Source of the DNA: Candidatus Nitrosopolaris wilkensis
GTDB lineage: Archaea; Thermoproteota; Nitrososphaeria; Nitrososphaerales; Nitrososphaeraceae
NCBI GenBank assembly: GCA_003176995.1
Contig: QHBN01000105.1
Coordinates: forward strand, 1 to 33,646
Length of the DNA: 33,646 bases
Direction: 5' to 3'
The translations under genes and the position numbers were made by a program. Each line of letters opens with the position of its first letter. Within the stretch, counting starts at the first letter, position 1. A model generated the notes under the pieces. The model was not told where the DNA came from, ran no database searches, and saw nothing but the letters and a program-made list of their open reading frames with translations. Below, piece by piece: positions 1-8,735 of this stretch.

Positions 1-314
1 GCTTCGCGTTTCGTCTGGTGAATCGATACTCTTCTTCTGCATTTTTGCCATCTATACCAAAAATACTAATTGTCACTCAGATTTATATGAATTCCGCATT
101 AGTTCGATCATAACCTATCTATATACAGCAATCACATCTTCGAAGAGAGATCCAGGTCAACTAGAAGGACTCTTGATTTCCTTTGCTTACCTTAGCTGAA
201 CCGCTATAACAACAATCCAAAATTACAACTACGCTAGTTAATATCCTCTTTTGTATCATCTTTGTAAGTTCTCCAAAAGAAAAACCTCTTCTGTAGGGTT
301 TATCAGGATCTGTA
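1..314. other. No gene recognised
   Basis: I see no convincing coding frame, RNA gene or repeat here. It lies downstream of the helicase remnant on the minus strand and may hold further unrecognisable remains of it. Confidence 0.4.
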
Positions 315-476
315 TCAGATGATGCAAGGTACGTCTTCTCTTATTAATATTGATTCTAAGTTATCTGCAGAAGCGAAAGCGTTTGATATGAAATTAACAA
401 TAACCTGTGACTTTCCTGTCCCTGGTGGGCCCCTCACTATAGTACATTGAGAAGACTGAGATGCCATAGCAGAAAG
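315..476 (-). pseudogene. Superfamily 1 helicase remnant (Walker A segment)
   Basis: The minus strand has a 53-codon open stretch, bounded by stops on both sides, containing TIVRGPPGTGKSQ (Walker A at 408-431). The string VRGPPGTGKSQ followed by a hydrophobic helix and an Ala/Asn-rich turn is typical of UPF1/DNA2-type superfamily 1 helicases, whose normal length is many hundreds of residues. No Walker B or helicase motifs were found around it, so this is read as a fragment of a lost gene. A chance P-loop is possible, but the fit to GPPGTGKSQ plus flanking residues makes that less likely. Confidence 0.5.
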
Positions 477-827
477 CTATACCTTAAGGTAAGGGTAGTA
501 TTAACGGAACCAAACACCATAGGTTATGGAAGTTTACAGACGATCCAAGTTACGTTACAATTAGCTCGTACACTGCAGAAACGTGTTGTGTTTCATATGT
601 TTTGAATGGTTAACTAAACTAGCTTATTATGTGTGGATTGCAACTCAAATACGGATATAGGCAGACTCGCTCCTTAACTCATTCATTCACTCAGTGAAGT
701 GAAGCTGAAGTGGTCGTTAAGGTATTTGTGCTTGTTTGTTCTCGACATTTTCATCGTTGTTATTGTTGCCACCTTCTAGCAGGTTAAAAGGATAAGGCAG
801 AATTAGATTATAAACCTGAATTCCACA
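477..827. other. No gene recognised
   Basis: AT-rich intergenic stretch between the helicase remnant and the CorA remnant. I see no coding frame or structured RNA. Confidence 0.4.
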
Positions 828-1325
828 TTGAAATGGAGGAAGATGTTAGGGATGGAACAGATTCGAAGAGATCTAGAGACAGTAAGCAATAATGGTTTTT
901 TGTGGATAGATATTCAAAAGCTACCGAGACGAGATCTACTGGCTAACAATTATCCTTTTCATGAACTAAATGTAGAAGACTGTGTTTCCAACGTCCAAAT
1001 TCCTAAGATAGATAGATATGACGACTATCTGTTCATTATACTTCATTTTCCAACTACTGCATAAAAAGAGAAGACATTGCCTAGATTCAGTCAATTATCA
1101 ATCTTCGCCGGAAGGAACTATCTTGTTACAACACATCACGGAGATCTTAAACCCCTTGATGATATATTCCAACTTTGTAAACAAAGCGATCAGCAGCGCC
1201 AGGCCCTAATGGGTAAGTCACCTGGCTATTTACTTCACAGTATAGTTGATGCGCTGGTGGACGATCTTTTACAAATATTAAAGAAGATAATAGCCAACCT
1301 AGCAATACTCGTGCCAATTATATGA
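828..1325 (+). pseudogene. CorA-type Mg2+/divalent cation transporter, broken and truncated
   Basis: The frame starts with TTG at 828 and reads the N-terminal cytoplasmic domain of a CorA transporter: FLWIDIQ, then NVEDC, KIDRYDDYLFIILHF. A TAA stop at 1062-1064 interrupts it. The same frame continues past the stop with IFAGRNYLVTTHHGDLKPLDD and GYLLHSIVDALVDD, both typical of CorA, so one nonsense change explains the break. Similarity ends near 1300 (after LKKIIANL), where the family would have the long stalk helix, and the frame stops at 1325. The two C-terminal membrane helices and the GMN motif are absent: about 165 residues remain of a usual 310-350. Not expected to transport ions. Confidence 0.75.
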
Positions 1326-1400
1326 CTCGTAGTCATATGTAACCTCACAGCAAGAAAAAAACTAATGTCAAAAACGTCTGGCTAAAACGAGGGACGAACG

Positions 1401-1410
1401 AAATATAAAA
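1401..1410 (+). promoter_or_regulatory. Probable TATA box of the ParB/methyltransferase pair
   Basis: An AAATATAAAA stretch lies about 45 bases before the ATG at 1450. With usual archaeal spacing this gives a transcript with a short leader of roughly 15-20 bases. No clear Shine-Dalgarno sequence precedes the ATG. Confidence 0.4.
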
Positions 1411-1449
1411 GCATTCCTGTCTAAATTCGATGTGAGTTCTTTTTAAATA

Positions 1450-2220
1450 ATGAATCTCTATACGCATTTGAACTTGACTAGTTTTAGTGGTCTAAATAAT
1501 AATAACAACATCAGCAAGAGCAGCAGTAATACAAGTCTGTCAACCAGCAAAGAATACCTGAAGCTAATTCCACCGTTGTCTGAAGTAGAATTCAATTCGT
1601 TAAAGCAATCAATCGAGGAAGAAGGATTGCATATACCTGTAATAGTCAACAAACAGGGAGTTGTTCTTGATGGGCATCATCGATTCCGAGCTTGTAAGGA
1701 GCTTCGTATTCCCCTTCTATTCCGCACAAAGGAATTCAAAGACTCCTTGGAAGAAAAGCAATTCCTAATCGAAGTTAATCTTAGAAGGCGCCAGCTGAAT
1801 GAGTTTCAGAGAGTCGAACTGGGATACTCATTAGAAGATATAGAAAAAGAGAGGGCGAAGAGGAGGATGTCCATTGGTGGTCACATAGTAGGACTAGCCA
1901 ACAAAAAAGAGGATAGTGATAATAATAATGAGATAGAGCGAAGGGTAGCATCCATAGAGGCTACCCTTGAACCAAGCGAAGAGAAAGGAAAGGTATCTCA
2001 GATAATTGCGAAAAAAATCGGAGTGTCAACTGCCACATACGAGAGAGGCAAGAAGATTATCGAAAAAGGTACTGAAGACCAAAAAAATAGTCTCAGAAGA
2101 GGTACTATGGGTATGACCAATGTGTATAATCAGATCAGGAGACAAGAACAGAGAGAAGATATGATCAGACAGGTCCAAGAAGCGGCCGGCGATGGATGTC
2201 AACTTGACAGAGAGTTCTAG
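1450..2220 (+). CDS. ParB/Srx-like DNA-binding or regulatory protein
   Basis: 256 residues starting at ATG 1450. Residues 1-35 are Asn/Ser-rich and probably disordered. Residues 36-90 form a ParB N-terminal (ParB/Srx fold) domain with LIPPLSEVEFNSLKQSI, then GLHIPVIVN and the nucleotide-binding signature DGHHRFRA (D74-R78). The middle (about 110-170) is highly charged, and residues 175-235 look like a helix-turn-helix region. The 3' end overlaps the methyltransferase start by 29 bases, so the two are probably translated together. In phages and integrative elements such solitary ParB-like proteins often sit beside adenine or cytosine-N4 methyltransferases and are not chromosome segregation factors. 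The exact role here is an inference; the domain call is firm. Confidence 0.8.
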   Translation: MNLYTHLNLTSFSGLNNNNNISKSSSNTSLSTSKEYLKLIPPLSEVEFNSLKQSIEEEGLHIPVIVNKQGVVLDGHHRFRACKELRIPLLFRTKEFKDSLEEKQFLIEVNLRRRQLNEFQRVELGYSLEDIEKERAKRRMSIGGHIVGLANKKEDSDNNNEIERRVASIEATLEPSEEKGKVSQIIAKKIGVSTATYERGKKIIEKGTEDQKNSLRRGTMGMTNVYNQIRRQEQREDMIRQVQEAAGDGCQLDREF

Positions 2221-2839
2221 AGTAAAGTTGATTCACGGGGATTTTCAAGACATAGATACTGCTACAATTGGGGACAATAGTATTGATTTGATCTTTACAG
2301 ATCCACCTTATCACAAGGAGTGGCTGCCATCGTACGAACCATTGGGAAAGCTCGCGTGTAGAGTTTTAAAGGAAGGGGGAAGTCTAGTCATGTATGCAGC
2401 ACATTACGCATTACCACAAATCTTTGATCACATGAGAAACTCTGGGCTAAAATATTGGTGGGAGATGGTGGTAAAACATAATGGTAGTTCTAGACTTTTA
2501 CAATATCAACGCGTGTATGTAATGTGGAAGCCTCTCCTGTGGTTCGTAAAGGGTATTAGCTTGAGGGTCTTGGATTCTATTGCAGACTTGATAGAATCTC
2601 AGCCACCAAGTAAGGCACTACATAAGTGGGAGCAATCACCAGTTGAAGCTGAGCATTTCATTTCAAAACTAACTATTCAAGACGATGTCGTTTTCGACCC
2701 ACTGATGGGCCGCGCTACAACAGCCATAGCAGCCCTGAGACTGAAACGACGGTTTATTGGAATAGAAAAAGAGCAAGATACTTTCATAGTGGCAAAAGGA
2801 AGAGTTGATCTAGAAATTTCTTATATCGGTTCAAACTAA
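2192..2839 (+). CDS. DNA methyltransferase (N6-adenine or N4-cytosine type)
   Basis: 215 residues. The catalytic motif IV is TDPPY (residues 36-40) within DLIFTDPPYHKEWLPSY. The SAM-binding motif I follows near the C-terminus as FDPLMGRATT (168-177), then RRFIGIE. The order IV then I is that of the beta class. The usual FxGxG loop reads LMGRA, so the last Gly is replaced by Ala; this may still bind SAM. No restriction endonuclease is adjacent, so it is probably a solitary methylase working with the overlapping ParB-like protein, as seen in mobile elements. The target site cannot be read from sequence. Confidence 0.85.
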   Translation: MDVNLTESSRVKLIHGDFQDIDTATIGDNSIDLIFTDPPYHKEWLPSYEPLGKLACRVLKEGGSLVMYAAHYALPQIFDHMRNSGLKYWWEMVVKHNGSSRLLQYQRVYVMWKPLLWFVKGISLRVLDSIADLIESQPPSKALHKWEQSPVEAEHFISKLTIQDDVVFDPLMGRATTAIAALRLKRRFIGIEKEQDTFIVAKGRVDLEISYIGSN

Positions 2840-2982
2840 TTCTATTGTGTTGGAGGATGAAGAGGGGAATGTTGGACACAAATGAAAATTTTAGCTGGGA
2901 CATCCTAAAACCTACTCTGCCAATTTTGGATGTCTCCGGCTACATCTTGTTCATGTTCAAAAAAGGTAGTGCTATATACACG

Positions 2983-3029
2983 CTCATATGAAACACTAGT
3001 TTTTAAAATCTTGCATCAAAAATAATGAA
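2983..3029. repeat. 46-bp direct repeat, copy 1
   Basis: Runs from CTCATAYGAAACACTAG through an A/T block to ATAATGAA. It matches the copy at 3299-3344 apart from one C/T difference and one extra A. The central TTTTTAAAATC could act as a TATA-like element. It lies in a stretch (2840-3442) without a recognised gene. Confidence 0.85.
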
Positions 3030-3298
3030 AATATTTTGTCTACTATATGAGTATCGTTGCGTTGCGATGGGACTTTAAGTCAGTGAATCGGAAGGCATTC
3101 AAAAGTATTCGTCATCGAGGATATTACTAACAATAATGATACGCATAAGAGAATCAAATTACATGAGATTCGGAAATTCAATACAGAAACTGGTAGACCA
3201 ATTATGAAGTTTATACATTTGATTTCTGTAAATCGTTAAACTAGTCTATCGGTTTTGGGTGGTTGCTTCATGATTTGTCAAATGGGTTATATCGTTCT

Positions 3299-3344
3299 CT
3301 CATACGAAACACTAGTTTTTAAAATCTTGCATCAAAATAATGAA
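3299..3344. repeat. 46-bp direct repeat, copy 2
   Basis: Second copy of the element at 2983-3029, same orientation, 316 bases further on. The sequences just outside the repeats do not match, so the unit itself is the conserved part. It could be a duplicated promoter, a protein-binding site or the ends of a small excised or inserted segment. Confidence 0.85.
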
Positions 3345-3442
3345 TAAAAATTTCCTAGTTCAACTCTGTTACAGAGTCCTGGTTTATTATATTTGGTTAC
3401 TTCTGGCGCTAATTCTGCGACATGGATAATTTGCATTCCCAT

Positions 3443-3715
3443 ATGTCTTTTTCAGTCACCTTTGTGGGTTCGTGTAGATGAATTATTACTATCAAACCAG
3501 GTGAACATACCCATGATAGAAAAGTGTTGACTGCATCAAAGAAATTCATTGTTGATGAGATCCACTTCTGCCCAAAGCATCTCTCAAAAAACATGGAGGG
3601 TCCGACCCCTGCGGTATGTGAAATATGCGGTGATGCTTTCTGTGATGGTCACATTTTCAATGCAAATCATCGATATTATTATGAAAAGGACAGATCCAGA
3701 TGCGAAGTAATATGA
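3443..3715 (+). pseudogene. Small zinc-finger protein, 5' end doubtful
   Basis: The open part, from GTG 3521 or TTG 3524 to 3715, encodes about 64 residues with HFCPKHL and then CEICGDAFCDGHIF, a Cys/His arrangement expected to bind one or two zinc ions. Small proteins of this look are common in Nitrososphaeria. In the same frame an ATG at 3443 starts a further 12 codons, but a TGA at 3479-3481 separates the two parts; the codons between (GEHTHDRK) read like real protein. Either the gene is broken by this TGA or translation starts at the GTG/TTG. No function can be assigned beyond probable zinc binding. Confidence 0.45.
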
Positions 3716-4613
3716 GGCAAATAATTTCCTCCAAAGATGCGGTGGCAACCATGTCAAAATCAGGAACATTCACGTACCTGTTAATGATAACTACTTCTGA
3801 TAATCAGTCGTTCCTGTTCGGTTATGCCATGGATGTCAAAAGTTACTCATTTATTCTATATTCTGCAGCATGAATACCTTCAACAATCCTTGCTCTTGCT
3901 TCATTGTTAAGTTTTAAACTGTTTTTAACTTTTTGTTTAGCTCAATAATGTTTTTTGCAGACTCTCACCTATTTTCCTTTTTTGCTTTAAATGTATTTTT
4001 AATTTGCGTAGTCAGAATATTTCTGTATTGAATTTTACTCCAATTGAGCGAAATGTCAATGCCGACAACATAAAGAATATGAGTACACTTATCGGATTTG
4101 TATTCTATGTGATTCGTGCATACGGAATTTGTGAATATGTTACTTTTCCCTTTGTGGTCATCCTTGTGCAGGCATTCAGAAATTCTACGATGTCTTGGTC
4201 CTTCACGTATTTACTAGTGTTTTGACATAACATTCATGTAGTGATAATTTACATCAGAGTAGTGGTCCGCTTACATGACCTTGTATAAGTTAGAATGTTC
4301 TAGCCGTATGACCGACGCTAAATGAAAGTACGTTGGTTCGTTCATGTTTATTTGCAACTTTTGTGATTGCCTTAACGTACATATGCACTGGTCATTGGGA
4401 TGGGATGGGATTTATTCTATGATCATTGAGTTGTATTCTTGTAGTCGCTACTTTTGGGCATAGCTAACGAATTTTCAATCTGTTGAGTAAATCATCCGAT
4501 AATCTAGATAATACCGCTTTAGGAAAGTCAATCTATAACTACAACAATAAATAAAAAGATATGAGAGCTTATTTTTGCCTATCTTTTATGACGATGTAGT
4601 TTTTGTTCTTGTC
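3716..4613. other. Long stretch without a convincing gene
   Basis: Nearly 900 bases with only short, compositionally random open frames. One 33-codon stretch on the minus strand near 3860-3960 (containing RIVEGIHAAEYR) could be a scrap of a lost gene. T-rich runs around 3910-3990 and 4550-4600 could terminate transcription from the neighbours. Confidence 0.4.
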
Positions 4614-5216
4614 TTAGTATTTTGGAGTTGAAGATGTTGATGGTGCTGGTGCTGGTGCTGCTGATGCCGCTGTTGCTGTTGCTGTTGATGCCGAAGTAGC
4701 ACTTCCAGATGACATCTGTCCTCGAACTTCTCCAGGCGGGTTTTGTGTGGTGTGAACGTTTACATACGCTTGGCCACCGTTGATCAGTTTAAGCAAATCA
4801 GTCATCTGTTTACCCTTTAATGGTCCTATCAGACTAGTAGAGTTAATGCTGCTCTGAGCAAGAGTACCATCTACTTTACCAGTAGCTTTCGATGGAATAA
4901 ACAGATTAACTACAATCGGTCCATTGGCAGTAATTGAGCCCTTATGGATGTGGGCTGCTATTACATGGTTGATATTGGTTACATTCAAGGTATATTTCAT
5001 TTGTGTACCTGCTGCGTTGAGATCGAACGCTGCCATGCCTGACGCCGCTGATGTTATTGGAGGTACTTCTTTGGCTCCTGATAGCTTGGCAGTAAAATGT
5101 TGTTGTTGTGCGAAAGCCGTATTAGAGGACACAACAGCAAAACCACTACCTGCTATTGCAAGAAGGGATATTGCTACTACAAAGGGAAATGTTCCAAATG
5201 TTCTTCTAATATTCAT
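4614..5216 (-). CDS. Secreted CHRD-domain protein
   Basis: About 200 residues from the ATG at 5216, chosen because GGAG lies 8 bases upstream and the N-terminus then gives a clean signal peptide (MNIRR basic part, hydrophobic core, cleavage near AFA-QQQ). An in-frame start at 5270 would add 18 residues before the signal peptide and is less likely. The mature part is a CHRD domain: LSGAKEVPPI, AHIHKGS, the central beta repeats, then NPPGEVRGQM. The C-terminal 30 residues are Ala/Ser/Thr/Pro-rich, probably a flexible or cell-wall linker. CHRD proteins are extracellular and their biochemical role is unknown. The gene is divergent from the recombinase with only 48 bases between, a TATA-like TTATATTAA lying in that spacer. 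Confidence 0.85.
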   Translation of the reverse strand: MNIRRTFGTFPFVVAISLLAIAGSGFAVVSSNTAFAQQQHFTAKLSGAKEVPPITSAASGMAAFDLNAAGTQMKYTLNVTNINHVIAAHIHKGSITANGPIVVNLFIPSKATGKVDGTLAQSSINSTSLIGPLKGKQMTDLLKLINGGQAYVNVHTTQNPPGEVRGQMSSGSATSASTATATAASAAPAPAPSTSSTPKY

Positions 5217-5264
5217 TAAAATCTCCAAAAAGGTTATATTAACTCCTGAACATAATTTCCATAG

Positions 5265-6494
5265 TTGCATCCAATAATAACAGTTAACAAACAGATTGAT
5301 TCAGGCGATTCCTATCCAAAAGCCAAGAATTTTTTGATGAGTATATCAAGAAATAGTTTGAAATCTAAATACACATATACATCTGGCCTAGTTCATTTCC
5401 AGCGATTTTTAACTGAACTTTATCCCGATTATAATATTGACTCTATCTTAAATCCGATTAAGCAGAACACAATCGATGTCTATGAAATACTCGACAGTTT
5501 TGTGTCTCACCTAACATCAAGTGTAGGGGGTAAAAATGAAGATATTATGACATCCACCAGTATTAGACTCTATTTAGCAAGCATTAGATCGTATCTTGCC
5601 TATTACGATATAGACATTATAGCTTCAAAATTCAAAAGGAAAGTAAAAGTGCCTAAAGCTTACCGGGAAGATGAAGAACCCTTAGATGCAGCAGATATAA
5701 GAAAGATACTGCTTTCATGTAACAATCGGAGATTAAAATTATATCTCCTAGTTCTTGCTAGTAGCGGGGTGAGAACGGTTGAATGCCTAGCAATAAGACT
5801 AAAAGACATTGATTTTTCACTTAGACCAACCAAGATTCACATACGTAAAGAGTTTGCCAAGACGAAAGTTGCGAGGGATATCTACATATCAGATGAAGCA
5901 ACTCACTACCTCAAACAGTGGATAGATTGGAAATACAACAACGAGGAAAGACCCAGAAAACGAAATGATGAATCTTTACTATTTACTGTGTATAATGCCA
6001 ATAAACCAAATGTTCTTTATGTGAAAGTATTGCAAGAGTTTCAAAAGTTACTTGAAGTTGTCGGGTTGGATAAACGAAAGGAAGGGGGAAAGCAAAAGAG
6101 AAGGAAAATTACCCTGCACAGTCTTAGAAGATTTGTAAAGACAGTAATGAGTGACCAGACGAATCAGGATTATTCTGAATGGTTTTTAGGTCACTCAAAG
6201 AGTCCGTATTATACGAAGAAAGAACCTGACAGACGTGAGATTTACGCTACCAAATGTATGAAATATCTTACATTCCTAGACTATACAACTTTGGAAGTAA
6301 CCGGAAAGAATATTGAAGCAAAATTACGAGAAAAGGATAGTGAGATGCAAGCCATAAAAATAAAATATGAACAAGACATGAAGGCTATGCGTGAAGATAT
6401 GAATCAACAATTCACTCAGATTATGACTATGATACAACAGAATCCAAAATTAGCACATGTCAAGCCAGAAGTACTTACTAAAAATGCAGCCTAA
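5265..6494 (+). CDS. Tyrosine recombinase / integrase
   Basis: 409 residues. Residues 15-130 are the core-binding (SAM-like) domain and 138-340 the catalytic domain. Visible catalytic residues: R170 in SSGVRTVE, K200 as the likely beta-hairpin Lys, H285 and R288 in HSLRR, H310 in FLGHS, and Y315 or Y316 in SPYYTKK as the nucleophile. Residues 345-395 form a charged coiled coil, unusual for simple integrases and perhaps used for subunit contacts. The enzyme is expected to insert and excise the element that extends to about 16.3 kb. No att repeat or target tRNA was found next to it, so the ends of the element are not proven. Confidence 0.9.
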   Translation: MHPIITVNKQIDSGDSYPKAKNFLMSISRNSLKSKYTYTSGLVHFQRFLTELYPDYNIDSILNPIKQNTIDVYEILDSFVSHLTSSVGGKNEDIMTSTSIRLYLASIRSYLAYYDIDIIASKFKRKVKVPKAYREDEEPLDAADIRKILLSCNNRRLKLYLLVLASSGVRTVECLAIRLKDIDFSLRPTKIHIRKEFAKTKVARDIYISDEATHYLKQWIDWKYNNEERPRKRNDESLLFTVYNANKPNVLYVKVLQEFQKLLEVVGLDKRKEGGKQKRRKITLHSLRRFVKTVMSDQTNQDYSEWFLGHSKSPYYTKKEPDRREIYATKCMKYLTFLDYTTLEVTGKNIEAKLREKDSEMQAIKIKYEQDMKAMREDMNQQFTQIMTMIQQNPKLAHVKPEVLTKNAA

Positions 6495-6574
6495 CCAAGA
6501 AGAGCATCTGGGTTCCATTGTAGGTTGCGATGAATTTATATCGAAGCAACAAATTCAGGGAATGCGGTACAACG

Positions 6575-8341
6575 CTACCTGGATAAGTCTACATCGAAAA
6601 GAAAGTCATACTTACCCGGAGAATTACTTTTACTTAATCTGAACTGGAATCTAGCTTTATGTTGATTGTGATCAAGTGATTCGAACTTTATGACGCCATA
6701 TTCCTCTATTTCTGACGGGATTGTTGTCCTCATCTCTCTATAGGAAGGACCATTACGCGTTGTACCCACCTGTCTTTTGCCTTGGAAAGCCCGAAAATCA
6801 CTAGAGTAAAAAGAGATTTCTGAACCGTCGTTATTCATGTTTTCAATTGCCATGATCACAGCGGTGTATCTATCAGCAAATTCAATTTTATGCAATGTTA
6901 CAATTATCCGGTCAATAGTTTTGGTTTGTCCCACGATTATTATCTTGTTTATGGACTCGGCAGGACCACCTTCTATTTTCTCTATAGAACCGTACACATC
7001 CACTCTGAGACAGATATCCCCAGCATCATCATAGTCCTTCAAAGCACCCAATATCCTTATCCTATCGCCTATGTTTAACTTGTATAAGGTATCATCATAT
7101 ATCTTCTCCAGTAAGATATGATTATAAATATTTGAACTGTCATCACCGACCAAGACTTTGGTAGCTGGGACTCTGTCATGAGCCCTTGTCAGTTCAGTCT
7201 TAATCGGTTTATCTAGAATACATGCCTCTAAAATGAATTCACGGCATTTCGAATTTATGATATGACCAATTTTGGTAGATGTAATTGCCGATAAAGTGGG
7301 AATTGATTCATCGGCATTTACTATTTTAACATTATGGCCTAGCTCCTTATGAAGTTCTATATAGTTACCATAATCGGATTCAATTACGTCATCTGTGAGG
7401 CATTCTATCACTTTATTTGAGGTCACTTCAGCACTAACCAATGTACTATCAATCTTACCATTATAGAAAGTGCCTTCCTTATCGATTGCTAAAAACAAAA
7501 AATCAGTGTCGTCTTTGTCTCTTTTGATCGATACGAATCTGACAATAATAGATTCAAGCTCCTGTTCTTTTGTATTGACCTCTAATGATGAATACTGGTT
7601 GATTGTGTCTAGCTCAGTTGGGCTTTTTTGCTCACGAATCAGCTGGTCATAATTGTGTGCGCCTTCATCGCTGATGTATTGTTGTTCTTTTAAAAAATCT
7701 ACATAATAATCGGTCATTTCAAATCGATCGATCAAATGAAGTAACATAGCACGGATGAAATCCCTTGCTTCGTGATTTATATCACAATACTGACAATGCA
7801 TACTGGTTCGTTCACCATTCAAGTAACTTTCAGCTCTCGGGCTCATATCTCTTAGGATCCGATCATGAGGGAGAGAACTCATTTTTGTAATCACCCTGTT
7901 TAGAAGCTTCATCAACGATAGATAAATTTCGTCTTCTTGATGTTTTTCAACCAACTTGCTCCATGCATTTAGGAAATCAGGATTATACTGTGTACATCCG
8001 GGAGCAAGTTGGTATATTCCATTTTTATTCAATACAAAATTTCTGTTCTCGACATGGAATTTGAAGGCGGTGCTTTCGCTATATGGATCGGCTAAGGTCT
8101 TGGATTTACCTCTATGGCGTTTATACTTGTCCTTCTTTATGAATCCAAAAGTTGTCAGAGTTCTTAACGAACCGTACACTGTGTCTCCAGGAATCCCAGT
8201 TTGTCTATGGATCTCTTCTGGCGTAATTCCCCAAGGATAAGAATGTGAAATCGTTTGCAAAACCGTTCTCAAATTTTCAGTTTTTATCCCTTCTACACTT
8301 TTTTCGTCCTTGCAATAATAACCTTGAAAATACTTTGACAC
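6575..8341 (-). CDS. Winged-helix and OB-fold protein of the element (MCM-N-like)
   Basis: 588 residues. Residues 22-75 form a winged helix (GITPEEIHRQTGIPGDTVY, then SLRTLTTFGFIKK). Residues 181-190 carry CQYCDINH, a possible zinc site. About 260-345 is an alpha/beta segment. About 355-455 resembles the OB domain of MCM proteins: TKIGHIINS, then LTRAHDRVPATKVLV, then LNIGDRIRILGAL and LRVDVYGSIEKIE. MCM has PGDRV at the last position. No AAA+ ATPase follows, so this is not a helicase by itself. I infer a DNA-binding initiator, loader or regulator encoded by the integrated element. It converges with the recombinase and is divergent from the operon beginning at 8481. The OB assignment rests on reading motifs by eye. 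Confidence 0.6.
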   Translation of the reverse strand: MSKYFQGYYCKDEKSVEGIKTENLRTVLQTISHSYPWGITPEEIHRQTGIPGDTVYGSLRTLTTFGFIKKDKYKRHRGKSKTLADPYSESTAFKFHVENRNFVLNKNGIYQLAPGCTQYNPDFLNAWSKLVEKHQEDEIYLSLMKLLNRVITKMSSLPHDRILRDMSPRAESYLNGERTSMHCQYCDINHEARDFIRAMLLHLIDRFEMTDYYVDFLKEQQYISDEGAHNYDQLIREQKSPTELDTINQYSSLEVNTKEQELESIIVRFVSIKRDKDDTDFLFLAIDKEGTFYNGKIDSTLVSAEVTSNKVIECLTDDVIESDYGNYIELHKELGHNVKIVNADESIPTLSAITSTKIGHIINSKCREFILEACILDKPIKTELTRAHDRVPATKVLVGDDSSNIYNHILLEKIYDDTLYKLNIGDRIRILGALKDYDDAGDICLRVDVYGSIEKIEGGPAESINKIIIVGQTKTIDRIIVTLHKIEFADRYTAVIMAIENMNNDGSEISFYSSDFRAFQGKRQVGTTRNGPSYREMRTTIPSEIEEYGVIKFESLDHNQHKARFQFRLSKSNSPGKYDFLFDVDLSR

Positions 8342-8480
8342 TACTAAGGAATATGGTCTGGGATTTTTAAGTTTTGAAAAATCAAAATTTTCAATAAGGA
8401 TATTTTTGAAATTTTAAATTATAATATTTTTATTTTCGTCTAAATTTTTTAATTATTTGTATATATCAATAGAGTTTATC
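8342..8480. promoter_or_regulatory. AT-rich divergent promoter region, possible origin
   Basis: The spacer between the OB-fold gene (leftward) and the small-gene operon (rightward) is extremely A/T-rich with repeated TTTTGAAA/AAAATTTT words and GTATATATC at 8459-8466. It must hold promoters for both directions. Its composition and position next to a possible initiator also fit an origin of replication, which is an inference only. Confidence 0.4.
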
Positions 8481-8732
8481 ATGAAATGTTCAACATTCGA
8501 TCCAGTAAAAACCCGAACTGGATCTAACGAATCAGAATCGGGAAGTTTTGATGTAGGAAACCACACAGATTTGATCACACGTGATCAAGGTACTGGTTTT
8601 AGAGTATGTGAAGCGGTTGGATGCCTAGCGCAAGCAACAACGGCCATTGATGTCAAAGTGGGACATAATAGAACGATACGCTTGTCGCTTTGCAAAAATT
8701 GCATAGGTAAATTTGTTGGCGGAGATGAGTGA
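8481..8732 (+). CDS. Small Cys-pair protein, first gene of the element operon
   Basis: 83 residues from ATG 8481 (an upstream TTG at 8457 lies in the TATA-like sequence and is less likely). The N-terminal half is Ser/Asn/Glu-rich; the C-terminal half has VCEAVGC and, 29 residues later, CKNC, a layout expected to bind zinc. Function unknown. It ends three bases before the next ATG (8736), so the genes from here to 14014 probably share a transcript. Confidence 0.65.
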   Translation: MKCSTFDPVKTRTGSNESESGSFDVGNHTDLITRDQGTGFRVCEAVGCLAQATTAIDVKVGHNRTIRLSLCKNCIGKFVGGDE

Positions 8733-8735
8733 GAA

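Noticed and set aside
4004-4225. 73-codon plus-strand frame with hydrophobic residues
   Set aside because: TTG start, no motif, composition like the surrounding non-coding AT-rich sequence.
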